Source: a virus
Strand: one strand, 5' to 3'
IMG/VR virus record: IMGVR_UViG_3300033150_001569
Location: 1 to 64,000 of that record
DNA: 64,000 nucleotides
Below the pieces are notes generated by a model. It was not told the DNA's origin and did no database searches. It saw only the letters and a list, made by a program, of their open reading frames with translations. The translations under genes and the position numbers were made by a program. Within the stretch, counting starts at the first letter, position 1. Every line of letters starts with the position of its first letter. Below, in pieces: positions 14,294-22,566 of the stretch.

Positions 14294-14989
14294 ATGAAAA
14301 TAAAAATGATTATTAATAGTAAATTTCATGATTATTATGATACTGCAATAGGATATGGTGGAATTGATAAAAGTATTATATATAATCGTAAAACTGAGGA
14401 AATTGAATTTAAAAAATTATCTAATTATACATTATATCCAGAAAGAAAAATAACAAAAGATTATACTTATGATTTTTCAGCTTATATTATAAATTTTGTT
14501 GGTAAAATATATCCTTGTATTTGTACTGAAATTACATATGTTTGGAATTTATTTAAACAAAATAATGAAGATAAAAAATATTTTTTCTATTCAATAGATA
14601 AATATATTAATTTTTTAAAAAAGAATAATATTAAATTAAAAGAAAAATATTTTTGGAGTAATATTTCAATATTTAATAAAAAAGGAATAAAAAATTTTTT
14701 TGATAAAAATAATTGGAATTTTTTATCAGATTTTAATTTAAAATATAAAGTACCAGTTTTAGTTTATGATACTAGAAGTAAAATATTTTTAAATCCTTGT
14801 TTAAAAGATTATGAATTTGCTAAAGTAATAGATCCTTTTACTGCTTTTCAAGAAATACAAATGTATATATCAAATTTTTTATTAAATCCTGAAAAAGAAA
14901 TTCCTCCTATGTCAGATAAAGTAATGAGTGATTGTAAGGGGTTTGATAAATGGAGTTTTAAAAAATTATCAATTAAAAAGAGGAAATAA
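14294..14989 (+). CDS. Conserved phage hypothetical protein, 231 aa
   Basis: The N-terminus (MIINSKFHDYYDTAIGYGGIDKSIIYNR) and the C-terminus (VIDPFTAFQEIQMYISNFL...SDKVMSDCKGFDKWSFKK) match a family that I recognise as recurrent in diverse phages without known function. The C-terminal GFDKWSF is the most typical signature. It lies directly after tRNA-Leu. Confidence 0.6.
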   Translation: MKIKMIINSKFHDYYDTAIGYGGIDKSIIYNRKTEEIEFKKLSNYTLYPERKITKDYTYDFSAYIINFVGKIYPCICTEITYVWNLFKQNNEDKKYFFYSIDKYINFLKKNNIKLKEKYFWSNISIFNKKGIKNFFDKNNWNFLSDFNLKYKVPVLVYDTRSKIFLNPCLKDYEFAKVIDPFTAFQEIQMYISNFLLNPEKEIPPMSDKVMSDCKGFDKWSFKKLSIKKRK

Positions 14990-14990
14990 T

Positions 14991-15551
14991 ATGTATAAGA
15001 TAATTAAATATGAACATCATGGAAAAGATGTTTTTGTAAGAGATGATTTAAAAGGAAAACATCGTAGTTATTGTTTATGTCATCAAAAATGTAAAAAATT
15101 CCAACCTGGAAAATTTAATAATTGTTTTATTACACAATCTGTTTTTGAAAATTGTAAAAAATTTAATATTGTTACACCTATATGGGAATGTCCATTTTAT
15201 GAATATGATGATTCTAGAGATTTAACTAAAGAAGAATATCATTTAGCTAGTGCAATTGAATGTTATAAACCAATTCCTAAATCAATTTTAGAAGAATCAT
15301 ATAAAAAAGGAGTTTTATCTAAAGATAAATTAGAAGATGGTAAATATTATTTAGGAGAATGTAGAAATGCAAGAGTTGCTAGATGGTGCGAAAAAGACCA
15401 AAAATTTACTTATATTCGCACTAAGTTTGGTAGTAGCTATCCAGAAGATATTAAACATCCAGAAGATGATGATGGATTTGATTTATTTGTTCCATTTAGA
15501 GAAATAGAACCTTATGATAATGAAAAAATAGAAAAATATGAGAAGGAATAA
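14991..15551 (+). CDS. Cysteine-rich phage hypothetical protein, 186 aa
   Basis: ATG 14991 follows AGGAAATAAT; an earlier in-frame start lies inside the previous gene and is rejected. Residues 28-64 carry eight cysteines in the order YCLCHQKCKKFQ...NCFI...NCKKF...WECPFYE, a zinc-binding layout. The second half (ARVARWCEKDQKFTYIRTKFG...DLFVPFREI) is a separate small domain. Function unknown. Confidence 0.55.
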   Translation: MYKIIKYEHHGKDVFVRDDLKGKHRSYCLCHQKCKKFQPGKFNNCFITQSVFENCKKFNIVTPIWECPFYEYDDSRDLTKEEYHLASAIECYKPIPKSILEESYKKGVLSKDKLEDGKYYLGECRNARVARWCEKDQKFTYIRTKFGSSYPEDIKHPEDDDGFDLFVPFREIEPYDNEKIEKYEKE

Positions 15552-15552
15552 T

Positions 15553-15978
15553 ATGTTAAATCTTAGTTTAGATGTTCATGGAGTTATAAATAAAGAACCT
15601 AATTATTTTTCTGAATTATTTTATATTAATGGTGATAAAGGTATAAATTTTATTATGACTGGTGAATTTATTAGTAGTAAATTAATTAAAGAACTTCGTA
15701 ATTGGGATATTCCTTTTAATAGATTACTTTCAATAAGCGATTATCATGTTTTAAAAGGAAGTAAGGGATTATGGTTTGATGAAAAATATACTTTATGGAT
15801 GTCTGGTGGAAAATGGAATAGTACTAAAGCTCATCTTGCGTCTATTAATGATATTGATTTTCATATAGATGATGCTAAATTTGGAATATATGGTAAGTAT
15901 TTTTCAACACCTTACATTTATTATGATAATAAAAAACAATATTTAACCCTTTATTATGGAAAATATCGTGAAAAATAA
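15553..15978 (+). CDS. HAD-like hydrolase, 141 aa
   Basis: SLDVHGVINKEPNYFSEL at the N-terminus is the HAD motif I position (Asp7 as nucleophile, with His in place of the usual second Asp region), FIMTGEF is motif II-like, and IDFHIDDAKFG near residue 95 is the motif IV acidic pair. The fold is compact, with no cap. ATG 15553 after GAAGGA is preferred to ATG 15538. The changed motif I makes catalysis uncertain. Confidence 0.6.
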   Translation: MLNLSLDVHGVINKEPNYFSELFYINGDKGINFIMTGEFISSKLIKELRNWDIPFNRLLSISDYHVLKGSKGLWFDEKYTLWMSGGKWNSTKAHLASINDIDFHIDDAKFGIYGKYFSTPYIYYDNKKQYLTLYYGKYREK

Positions 15979-16054
15979 TTTTTCCTAATTATCCTATTGA
16001 TTTATATCAGATTTTAGTTAAATGGAAAGAAAAATTAAAAATTTAAATTATTAC

Positions 16055-16083
16055 TTGACATTTTTAATTTCTGATATTATTCT
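16055..16083 (+). promoter_or_regulatory. Sigma-70-like promoter
   Basis: TTGACA (16055-16060), a 17-bp spacer, then TATTCT (16078-16083). It precedes the 16117-18805 gene group that includes the methylase and ThyX. Confidence 0.55.
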
Positions 16084-16116
16084 ATTCAAGTAATTATTTC
16101 TAGTATTAAGGTTATT

Positions 16117-16305
16117 ATGATTAAAAAAGATATAAAATTATATCTTTCTACTTATTATGATACAGGAGATAGTAATAGACAATTATCAACTAATTTATCA
16201 TTAGAATCAAAATCAAATGATAAATGGATAATTTTTCAACATGGTAATGATAAATTTAAAATTGAAAAAGATGATTTAAAACAAGCATTAGAAGAATTGG
16301 AATAA
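16117..16305 (+). CDS. Hypothetical protein, 62 aa
   Basis: First gene after the 16055 promoter. The sequence (MIKKDIKLYLSTYYDTGDSNRQLS...FKIEKDDLKQALEELE) looks like a small alpha/beta domain. Its stop TAATGG overlaps the next ATG, so the genes are coupled. Confidence 0.5.
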   Translation: MIKKDIKLYLSTYYDTGDSNRQLSTNLSLESKSNDKWIIFQHGNDKFKIEKDDLKQALEELE

Positions 16306-16871
16306 TGGAAAATTATAATAAAATATTTTGGGATGCTAGTGATTTGAATCAGCTTTTTAAAGATGGTAAAGAGGATATTATTCAAAAATTATTAATAAAA
16401 TTTTTACCTAAATTTACTATTAAAAATATTTCAAATGAGAAGAAAAAATATGATTTGGAAGTAGAATATAATAATAAAATAATAAAATTAGAAGTTGAGG
16501 GTACTAAAAAAAATTCTGGTTTAGGATTTCAATGGCAAAATTATGGTACTAATAAATATGGATTAAAAAAAGGTTGTACTATTCCAAGTAGAAAATTTAA
16601 TTCATTATATTCTCTTTGGGATATTTATATTAAATTTAGTCCTAATTATGATAAATTTTTTGTTGTTATAAAAAAATTTTTAGATAAATATATTAAAAAT
16701 ATAAAATATGATAATGTAATGGATTCTATTAAATATTATAATAATAGTTTTATAACTATTAATTGGGATGATGTTGATAAAATGGTAAAAGAAGAAGTTA
16801 TGATTATTGATGATTTTAATAAATTAGAAAAATTATTTTTAAAAACATTTGAAATAAAATATGGAGTATAA
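16305..16871 (+). CDS. Hypothetical protein, possibly nuclease-like, 188 aa
   Basis: Residues about 40-70 read KKKYDLEVEYNNKIIKLEVEGTKK. This Asp-x(n)-Glu-x-Glu strand pattern is reminiscent of a PD-(D/E)XK nuclease core, though the usual E-x-K is E-x-E here. The gene is translationally coupled to the adenine methylase that follows, so it could be a restriction partner, but that is speculation. The C-terminal part is helical. Confidence 0.4.
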   Translation: MENYNKIFWDASDLNQLFKDGKEDIIQKLLIKFLPKFTIKNISNEKKKYDLEVEYNNKIIKLEVEGTKKNSGLGFQWQNYGTNKYGLKKGCTIPSRKFNSLYSLWDIYIKFSPNYDKFFVVIKKFLDKYIKNIKYDNVMDSIKYYNNSFITINWDDVDKMVKEEVMIIDDFNKLEKLFLKTFEIKYGV

Positions 16872-17691
16872 ATTGGCATCATTAACGCCTTTTAGATATC
16901 CTGGAAGTAAAGTTAAATTACTTCCTAATTTAATTAAAAAATTTATTGATTGCGGATTAGAAAAATCTTCATCTTTTACAGATGTTTTTGTAGGAGGTGG
17001 AAGTATTTTTTTGGAATTAGCAAGAAAATATCCAAATATGAATTTTATTATTAATGATTATGATGAATGGATATATTCTTTTTGGAAAGTTGTATTATCA
17101 AATAAATATCAAGAATTTATTGATCTAATAGAAAATATACCAATTAATATAAAAATATTTAAATCTCTTAGAAATAATTTTCCAAAATCAATTATTGAAA
17201 AAGCTTATTATGCGTTATTTTTTAATAGAACTACATTTAGTGGTATGCTTAAAGCAGGTCCAATTGGAGGATTAAATCAAACAGGAAAATGGAAAATAGA
17301 TTGTAGATTTCCAAAAAAGAATATAATTAATAAAATAATTGAAATAAATAAAATTCTTAGTGAAAGAACTAAAGTTTATAATTTAAATTTCACTCAATTA
17401 TTAAATGATGTATATCATCAATTTATATATCTTGATCCTCCATATTATCATAAGGGAAATCAATTATATAGAGTTCCAATGCAACCAGATGAACATATAA
17501 ATTTATCATTTATATTACAAAATAATATAAATGTTCCTTGGATAATAAGTTATGATATTTGTGATGAAATAAAAAATTTATATTATAAAAAATCTAATAT
17601 TGAAGAAATATTTGTTAGATATACTTTCAAAGGATATACAAAAAAAGAGGATAAAAAGGAATATTTGATTTATAATGGAAAAAAGTATTAA
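16861..17691 (+). CDS. dam: DNA adenine methylase, D12 class (Dam-like)
   Basis: The protein has 276 residues. FRYPGSK (residues 11-17) is the AdoMet motif of D12 methylases, DVFVGGGS follows as motif I, INDYD is the acidic ribose contact, and YLDPPYY is the catalytic DPPY. These enzymes methylate the N6 of adenine, often in GATC; the target here cannot be read from sequence. It would protect phage DNA from host restriction. It overlaps both neighbours by 11-17 bases. Confidence 0.88.
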   Translation: MEYKLASLTPFRYPGSKVKLLPNLIKKFIDCGLEKSSSFTDVFVGGGSIFLELARKYPNMNFIINDYDEWIYSFWKVVLSNKYQEFIDLIENIPINIKIFKSLRNNFPKSIIEKAYYALFFNRTTFSGMLKAGPIGGLNQTGKWKIDCRFPKKNIINKIIEINKILSERTKVYNLNFTQLLNDVYHQFIYLDPPYYHKGNQLYRVPMQPDEHINLSFILQNNINVPWIISYDICDEIKNLYYKKSNIEEIFVRYTFKGYTKKEDKKEYLIYNGKKY

Positions 17692-18154
17692 AAATTATTT
17701 TAATGATTATGTAATTGGTATTAAATATGATGAAATAGATTTTAAAGTTTTATCTGAAATTATGTGGAATAATTTATTATCATTAGATCACAGAATTAAT
17801 ATTATTGATTCTTATATTAATCATGAATTAAAAAATGGTAAAAAACTTTCTGTATTTGATCCAAGAACTATTATTAATACTGAAGTAGTAAGAAAATGTG
17901 AATATATATTAAATAATTATGAAAAAATTAAAGATGAAGAATTTATTTATAAAAAAACAATTAAACCAAAAGGATTATTTTTAATATCAAGTTCTTTAGT
18001 TAAAGAATATGCTTATATAATGGAAGATGAAAATAGATTATTATTGACTAACTATGGATTTAAAAATATAGAAGAAGCAAAAAATGAAATAAAAGATAAT
18101 AAAATAAAATTTCCACAATTTAATTTTAAAGAATATAGAAGTAATTATCATTAA
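17675..18154 (+). CDS. Hypothetical protein, 159 aa
   Basis: It overlaps the methylase end by 17 bases and is probably translated from the same mRNA. The sequence is mostly helical and charged, with FDPRTIINTEVVRKCEYIL and KPKGLFLISSSLVKEYAYIM; no family is recognised. Confidence 0.5.
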   Translation: MEKSIKNYFNDYVIGIKYDEIDFKVLSEIMWNNLLSLDHRINIIDSYINHELKNGKKLSVFDPRTIINTEVVRKCEYILNNYEKIKDEEFIYKKTIKPKGLFLISSSLVKEYAYIMEDENRLLLTNYGFKNIEEAKNEIKDNKIKFPQFNFKEYRSNYH

Positions 18155-18166
18155 TGGAGAATAAAA

Positions 18167-18805
18167 ATGATAAAAATAATTGAACCAAGAGTTGAATATT
18201 ATTTAAATTGGGATTATGAAGAATTAATTAAATTTTTAGAAAGATCTGGCAGAACATGTTATAAAAGTGAAGATAGAATTACACCAGATAGTGCTGAGAA
18301 ATTTATAAAAATGATAATTAAAAGAAAACATGAATCGGTCTTAGAGCATGTTAATTTAAGTGTATTATTTATTGGTAGTAGAGCTTTTTCTCATCAGTTA
18401 GTCAGGCATAGAATTGGTGTTGCTTATAGCCAAGAATCAATGAGATTTTGTAATTACAATAAAAATGAAGAATTAGAAGTTATTTGTCCATCTAGTATTA
18501 AATATCATAAAGAAGCTTTTAAAACTTGGAAATATATGATGGAAACTGATTATCGTTGTTATAGGAGTATGATTGAAGAAGGAATAAAACCAGAAGATGC
18601 AAGATTTGTTTTACCTAATGGAGTAAAAACTGAAGTATTTACAACAATGAATATTCGCCAATGGAGACATGTTTTTTATGATCGTGCATTAAATCCCCAT
18701 GCTCAATGGGAAATAAAAGAATTAATGCAAGATGTATTAAAAACATTTTATAAAAAATATCCAGTATTATTTGAAGATTTATATAAGGAGTTAATAAATG
18801 AATAA
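18167..18805 (+). CDS. thyX: FAD-dependent thymidylate synthase ThyX
   Basis: The 212-residue protein has ThyX length. HESVLEHVNLSVLF precedes the signature block QLVRHRIGVAYSQESMRF, where RHR and the later Ser/Arg form the flavin/dUMP site. Then NVRQ-like MNIRQWRHVFYDRALNPHAQWEI completes the active site. It converts dUMP to dTMP with methylene-tetrahydrofolate and NADPH, which suits a phage with A/T-rich DNA. TGGAGA precedes the ATG. Confidence 0.93.
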   Translation: MIKIIEPRVEYYLNWDYEELIKFLERSGRTCYKSEDRITPDSAEKFIKMIIKRKHESVLEHVNLSVLFIGSRAFSHQLVRHRIGVAYSQESMRFCNYNKNEELEVICPSSIKYHKEAFKTWKYMMETDYRCYRSMIEEGIKPEDARFVLPNGVKTEVFTTMNIRQWRHVFYDRALNPHAQWEIKELMQDVLKTFYKKYPVLFEDLYKELINE

Positions 18806-19034
18806 TAAAAAAATAGAAATAATAGTAAAAGGAGATATTGGTTCTGGCAAAACTACTATATCTTGTTTATTAGAACATTATTTAAAATTATATGGTTATA
18901 ATATTGAATTTAAAACTTATTCAAAAGTTGGATATTTAGTATCAACTTTACAAAATGTATTATCATTAGTAAAATATTCAGGACAAAATAGAAAAGTTAT
19001 AATATATGATGGAGAAATGAATGACCAAAAATAA
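18798..19034 (+). CDS. Small P-loop NTPase-like protein, 78 aa
   Basis: A Walker A motif GDIGSGKTT lies at residues 12-20, with a helix and a strand (KVIIYDGEM) that could hold the Walker B Asp. At 78 residues it is too short for a complete kinase; it may be a truncated nucleotide kinase or a minimal P-loop protein. It overlaps thyX by eight bases. Confidence 0.55.
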   Translation: MNNKKIEIIVKGDIGSGKTTISCLLEHYLKLYGYNIEFKTYSKVGYLVSTLQNVLSLVKYSGQNRKVIIYDGEMNDQK

Positions 19035-19191
19035 TATAAAGGTATATGGTTTTTGTGATATAACTTATTTTCATACAGTTTGGAAATGTCCTAAATGTAA
19101 AAAAGAAAGTGTTTGTGATTGTGGAAATGTTAAAGAAAATGATGTTTTTGAAAATGAATATTGTGAATATTGTGGTTATGAACATAAATAA
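19021..19191 (+). CDS. Zinc-ribbon protein, 56 aa
   Basis: ATG 19021 overlaps the end of the P-loop gene, with GGAGAA upstream. CPKCKKESVCDC and a second pair CEYCGYEH make a clear zinc ribbon. It is small, but all the cysteine spacing is intact. Confidence 0.55.
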   Translation: MTKNNIKVYGFCDITYFHTVWKCPKCKKESVCDCGNVKENDVFENEYCEYCGYEHK

Positions 19192-19224
19192 AAAATATAA
19201 AGTAAAAGTTATATTGGAGGAAAT

Positions 19225-19464
19225 ATGACAAAATTAAATAATGAATTTAAACATGAAATTAAAAATTTAGTTCGTAAACATCTTGATATAATTGAACAGA
19301 CAAAGAATAGAACTAATGCTGATATTAAAGAAATATATGAAGAAACTATTGAACAAATTAATCAGACATCATTTTTAATGAATAGAAAAGCAGCATTGAT
19401 AATAATTCCATTTTTAAATACAATTTATGAAGAAATAGAAGATAGATTAAATAATGAAAATTGA
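19225..19464 (+). CDS. Hypothetical helical protein, 79 aa
   Basis: GGAGG lies upstream of the ATG. The sequence is a charged helical hairpin (LVRKHLDIIEQTKNRTNADIKEIYEETI...). It overlaps the next gene by 11 bases. No family recognised. Confidence 0.5.
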   Translation: MTKLNNEFKHEIKNLVRKHLDIIEQTKNRTNADIKEIYEETIEQINQTSFLMNRKAALIIIPFLNTIYEEIEDRLNNEN

Positions 19465-19780
19465 AATTTCTAGTGTTGATTTAAAAAATTTAATATCGAA
19501 AAGTTTTGATGAAGCATGGGAAGAAGTATATGCAATAGTTAAAAATTTTCGTTCTCCTAAAGCTAAGAAATTTTTAGAGCTTGTAAGTAACACAATGTAT
19601 CATAATTTAAAAGAATATAAGAAAGGTAATATTGATTTAAAAGATGAAGATATTCCTTTATTTTCATTAGAATCAAAAATAATTGATAAACCAAAATTAG
19701 TATCCAAACCTAAGATTGAAACTTCTAAAAAATCAAGAAAATCTATTAGAAAAAATAAAAAGAAAAAATCTAAAAATTAA
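19454..19780 (+). CDS. Hypothetical protein with basic tail, 108 aa
   Basis: The first 75 residues are helical. The last 25 are almost only Lys, Ser and Arg (KKSRKSIRKNKKKKSKN), suggesting nucleic-acid binding. It ends the operon: the next promoter begins four bases after the stop. Confidence 0.5.
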   Translation: MKIEISSVDLKNLISKSFDEAWEEVYAIVKNFRSPKAKKFLELVSNTMYHNLKEYKKGNIDLKDEDIPLFSLESKIIDKPKLVSKPKIETSKKSRKSIRKNKKKKSKN

Positions 19781-19783
19781 ATC

Positions 19784-19811
19784 TTGACATTTAAAAATTT
19801 AAATTTATAAT
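19784..19811 (+). promoter_or_regulatory. Sigma-70-like promoter
   Basis: TTGACA (19784-19789), 16 bp, then a consensus TATAAT (19806-19811). It drives a leader with a strong hairpin, then the genes at 19903 and 20200. Confidence 0.6.
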
Positions 19812-19855
19812 TAAATCTGTTTTTAAATTTTGTCTCCAGAATAAATAACCTCATT

Positions 19856-19883
19856 ATCTGCCTGGTAGAAATATCAGGCAGAT
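19856..19883 (+). promoter_or_regulatory. Leader stem-loop
   Basis: ATCTGCCTG (19856-19864) pairs exactly with CAGGCAGAT (19875-19883) over a ten-base loop, in the 5' leader about 12 bases before the GGAGGAG ribosome site. No T-run follows, so it is probably an mRNA stabiliser or regulatory hairpin, not a terminator. Confidence 0.5.
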
Positions 19884-19902
19884 ATATTTCAATGGAGGAG
19901 TA

Positions 19903-20193
19903 ATGAAAAGTAAAATAGAAGATAATAATCAAGAAAGAATTCAAGAACCTAGTTCTTATTATAATCCTAAATTTGCTGTTGATATAGGATATCAATTAGC
20001 AGGTGTTGATATCGAAGTGATACCAAAATTAAAAAAGAAATATAAAAAACGATTTGATGAAATAGAATTTTATTCTGCTAGTGAAGGAAGTAGACAATTA
20101 GGTAAAAATAGAAGTTGTATATCTATTGCTATTATATCAGATAAAAATATTATATATAATAATAAAAAATATAAACCTGAATATATAATTTAA
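19903..20193 (+). CDS. NUMOD1-like tail on an unknown N-terminus, 96 aa
   Basis: Residues 48-96 (FDEIEFYSASEGSRQLGKNRSCISIAI...IIYNNKKYKPEYI) match the C-terminal NUMOD1-like part of the proteins at 26058 and 32036. The nuclease block is absent, and residues 1-45 are unrelated. GGAGGAG precedes the ATG. It is probably a chimera left by decay of a homing endonuclease gene, possibly reused as a DNA-binding protein. Confidence 0.55.
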   Translation: MKSKIEDNNQERIQEPSSYYNPKFAVDIGYQLAGVDIEVIPKLKKKYKKRFDEIEFYSASEGSRQLGKNRSCISIAIISDKNIIYNNKKYKPEYII

Positions 20194-20199
20194 ATTATT

Positions 20200-20412
20200 A
20201 TGTCTAAATATATATTAAATGGTGAAAAGGTAAAACTACTAAGACTTAATAAAGGTTATACTAGAGAAGAATTTTGTAGAATATATAATTTTTCATTATC
20301 TACTTTATATAAAATTGAGAATAATAAAGGATCTATTCAAATGAAAATATTAAATAAATTAATAGATATATTTTTAATAGATAGAAATAATATTATAATA
20401 AAGAAAATATAG
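20200..20412 (+). CDS. XRE-family HTH protein, 70 aa
   Basis: A single Cro/CI-type domain: VKLLRLNKGYTREEFCRIYNFSLSTLYKIEN, with the recognition helix near residues 30-40. It is probably a small transcription regulator. The operon ends here with a strong terminator at 20475. Confidence 0.7.
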   Translation: MSKYILNGEKVKLLRLNKGYTREEFCRIYNFSLSTLYKIENNKGSIQMKILNKLIDIFLIDRNNIIIKKI

Positions 20413-20474
20413 AAAATAAATTATTTAAGGTTATGTAATTATTTTTATAAGTTATTGAAATTATTAAGATTTTT

Positions 20475-20517
20475 AACAAATTTAAATAAAATATTTAAAT
20501 TTGTTATTTTTTTCTTT
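20475..20517 (+). terminator. Rho-independent terminator
   Basis: AACAAATTTAAATA (20475-20488), loop AAA, its exact complement (20492-20505), then a T-rich run. A 14-bp perfect stem. The rest of 20413-20580 holds nothing else I can name; TTTAAG-like AAAGGAG sequences precede ATG 20581. Confidence 0.7.
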
Positions 20518-20580
20518 CTTTTTTTAATTCAGTGTGTTATATTCAATATATAAAGGAGATTGTAATTAGTAGGAGACAAA

Positions 20581-21099
20581 ATGAATAATATTACTATTTC
20601 ATTAGGTTCTAGTAAAAATTCTAAAGAAAGTAAAAAATTCATTGAAGAAATTTTAAAACTTTCTAAAAAGACTAAAACAAAAATTAATTTTAATGTCAAT
20701 AAAAATTCAAATATGAATAAAAATGAAATGAGTGCTACTTTTGAAAAAGATGGTAAAAAAACTCTAATTATGAAAAAAATCAATGGTCTTACTTTAGAAA
20801 ATCTCAAGGAAACAAGACAATTTTTAGGAATAAAACAAAGCTTACTTGCTAATGTAGCAGAATATTGTACTTGTTATATTTCTCGTCTTGAAACAGGTCA
20901 TTATAAACCAGTTAAGGATAAAAAAAATAAATCTCTTAAAAGTAAAAGAATAATTCGTAATGGTAAAAGAAATGCTTTTAGAAAAAATGAAAAAAAAGCT
21001 ATAAAATGTGTTAAAAATATTAAAAGAGCAATGCGTAAAATAGTTAACTCTGATTATTATAAACATAAAAAATCAGAACAAAAATTATTAAACCAATAG
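20581..21099 (+). CDS. HTH protein with lysine-rich tail, 172 aa
   Basis: Residues about 65-105 form an XRE-type HTH: LTLENLKETRQFLGIKQSLLANVAEYCTCYISRLETGH. The N-terminus is a basic alpha/beta segment, and residues 105-172 are strongly basic. It is a likely DNA-binding regulator. It is the first gene after the terminator at 20475. Confidence 0.6.
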   Translation: MNNITISLGSSKNSKESKKFIEEILKLSKKTKTKINFNVNKNSNMNKNEMSATFEKDGKKTLIMKKINGLTLENLKETRQFLGIKQSLLANVAEYCTCYISRLETGHYKPVKDKKNKSLKSKRIIRNGKRNAFRKNEKKAIKCVKNIKRAMRKIVNSDYYKHKKSEQKLLNQ

Positions 21100-21106
21100 A
21101 GATATT

Positions 21107-21546
21107 ATGTCTGTTATAAAAACTGAAGATATGATTCAATTAGAACAAGCAATTGATATTTTAAAAGAAGATGAAGAAAAATATAGTAATGATAATTTTA
21201 ATGAGATAGTTGATTTAAAAATGCAATTAAAAGAATTACAACAAGATATGGATAAATTTAATAAAAGTATTGATTGGTTTGATTTAAATATTAAAAAAAT
21301 AAGAAATATTAATAATTTAAATAATTATGAACAACAAGAGTTAAATAATAAAATAATAGAAAAATTGATTTTATTAATTATATTCAATCTAGATATCAAC
21401 CTGATGAATTTTTGGAAGAAAGTTTTGATTTAATTAGTAAAAAATTAAAATTTATTGATAAGAATTTAAAACAATATATAGCATCACCTAAAGATATATT
21501 TGAAGAATTAATAGGTAAATTATTTTCTAAATTAATTTCTAAATAG
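21107..21546 (+). pseudogene. Frameshifted helical protein gene
   Basis: The ATG frame encodes about 85 residues of coiled-coil-like sequence (MIQLEQAIDILKEDEEKY...MQLKELQQDMDKF). It then changes frame at the A5 run 21360-21364; one extra A continues it as IDFINYIQSRYQPDEFLEESFDL... to TAG 21546. The restored product has about 146 residues. It converges with the 5'-nuclease gene and overlaps its end by 15 bases. Confidence 0.5.
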
Positions 21547-22437
21547 TGAAAATAAATCTAAATTTAAAGAAAAACATTCATATTTATTTATTATATTTTT
21601 AAGATTATCTAAATTATTTTCAAATTTATAATATTTAAGTTTAACATTATCATTTATTTTAGTTAATTTAATATTCATTTCTAATGTTTTTCTTCCATTA
21701 TAAATTTTTTCTAATGTTTTTTTAGTTAATTTATTTTTAATATTATTTATTTTATTATAAAAATCTTCTACAGTTCCATTACATTCATCTATTAAAGGTA
21801 ATATATTTTTCTTTATAACATTTTTAAATGCAGCTTTAATATTGTCATGGTTATTATCACCAAATAAACTTTTATATAAATAGATTTTATTCCATTGATT
21901 TATTTTAAATTTATTTTTGAGATCATTATGAGATATTATTTTTTTACTAACATGATTATATATTTTAAGATTTAAATGATTATATTGATATACTGTCCAA
22001 ATATCTTTATCAGTTGATAAAATAATTAAATCTTTAGTTGGATATTGTTTTATAAATTTTTTACTAAATGTAACTATCACATCATCTGCTTCTTGTTGTT
22101 CAGATTTAACTACTAGACATTTTAAATTAGTAATAAGACGTTTAATATCAGGTCTAGGATCATATTTAGTTCTATCTCTATCACCTTTATAATTTTGATA
22201 AATGTCATATTTCCACTTTGCATGATCATCTATAGCAAATACTAATGCATAATTATTACCTTTGAGAAAATTAGTTATTGATATTAATTTTTTTAAAACT
22301 CCATAAATATGACCACTACTAAGTCCAGTTGATGTTTTCATTGAATTATAACACTCTGCGTAATAACAAATATAGGCAATATTTGAGAGATCTATTAAAA
22401 GTACTGTATCAGCTTCTTTTATATTAGTTATTTTCAT
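21532..22437 (-). CDS. 5'-3' exonuclease / flap endonuclease (T4 RNase H-like)
   Basis: A 301-residue protein of FEN family size. LLIDLSNIAYICYY holds the first metal Asp, FAIDDHAKWKYDIYQNYKGDRD is the helical-arch region, EQQEADDVI and LSTDKDIW give the acidic clusters, and FGDNNHDNIKAAF is the H3TH region. It would remove RNA primers and 5' flaps during replication. AAGGA precedes the ATG. It lies on the - strand with its own promoter, unlike all its neighbours. Confidence 0.85.
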   Translation of the reverse strand: MKITNIKEADTVLLIDLSNIAYICYYAECYNSMKTSTGLSSGHIYGVLKKLISITNFLKGNNYALVFAIDDHAKWKYDIYQNYKGDRDRTKYDPRPDIKRLITNLKCLVVKSEQQEADDVIVTFSKKFIKQYPTKDLIILSTDKDIWTVYQYNHLNLKIYNHVSKKIISHNDLKNKFKINQWNKIYLYKSLFGDNNHDNIKAAFKNVIKKNILPLIDECNGTVEDFYNKINNIKNKLTKKTLEKIYNGRKTLEMNIKLTKINDNVKLKYYKFENNLDNLKNIINKYECFSLNLDLFSLFRN

Positions 22438-22455
22438 AATTTTCCTTTTAATTAT

Positions 22456-22484
22456 TTTGTAGTATATTGATTGATATTTGTCAA
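22456..22484 (-). promoter_or_regulatory. Promoter of the 5'-nuclease gene (- strand)
   Basis: On the - strand TTGACA (22484-22479), a 17-bp spacer, then TACAAA (22461-22456). It is divergent from the promoter at 22512, with 27 bp between the two -35 boxes. Confidence 0.55.
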
Positions 22485-22511
22485 GTTTTAATTAAAAATT
22501 TAAAAAAAGAA

Positions 22512-22540
22512 TTGACATTTTTTAATTTATAGTTTATGTT
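22512..22540 (+). promoter_or_regulatory. Sigma-70-like promoter
   Basis: TTGACA (22512-22517), a 17-bp spacer, then TATGTT (22535-22540), ahead of the long 22567-31327 run of genes. Confidence 0.55.
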
Positions 22541-22566
22541 TATAAATATTATATATAGAGGTAGTT

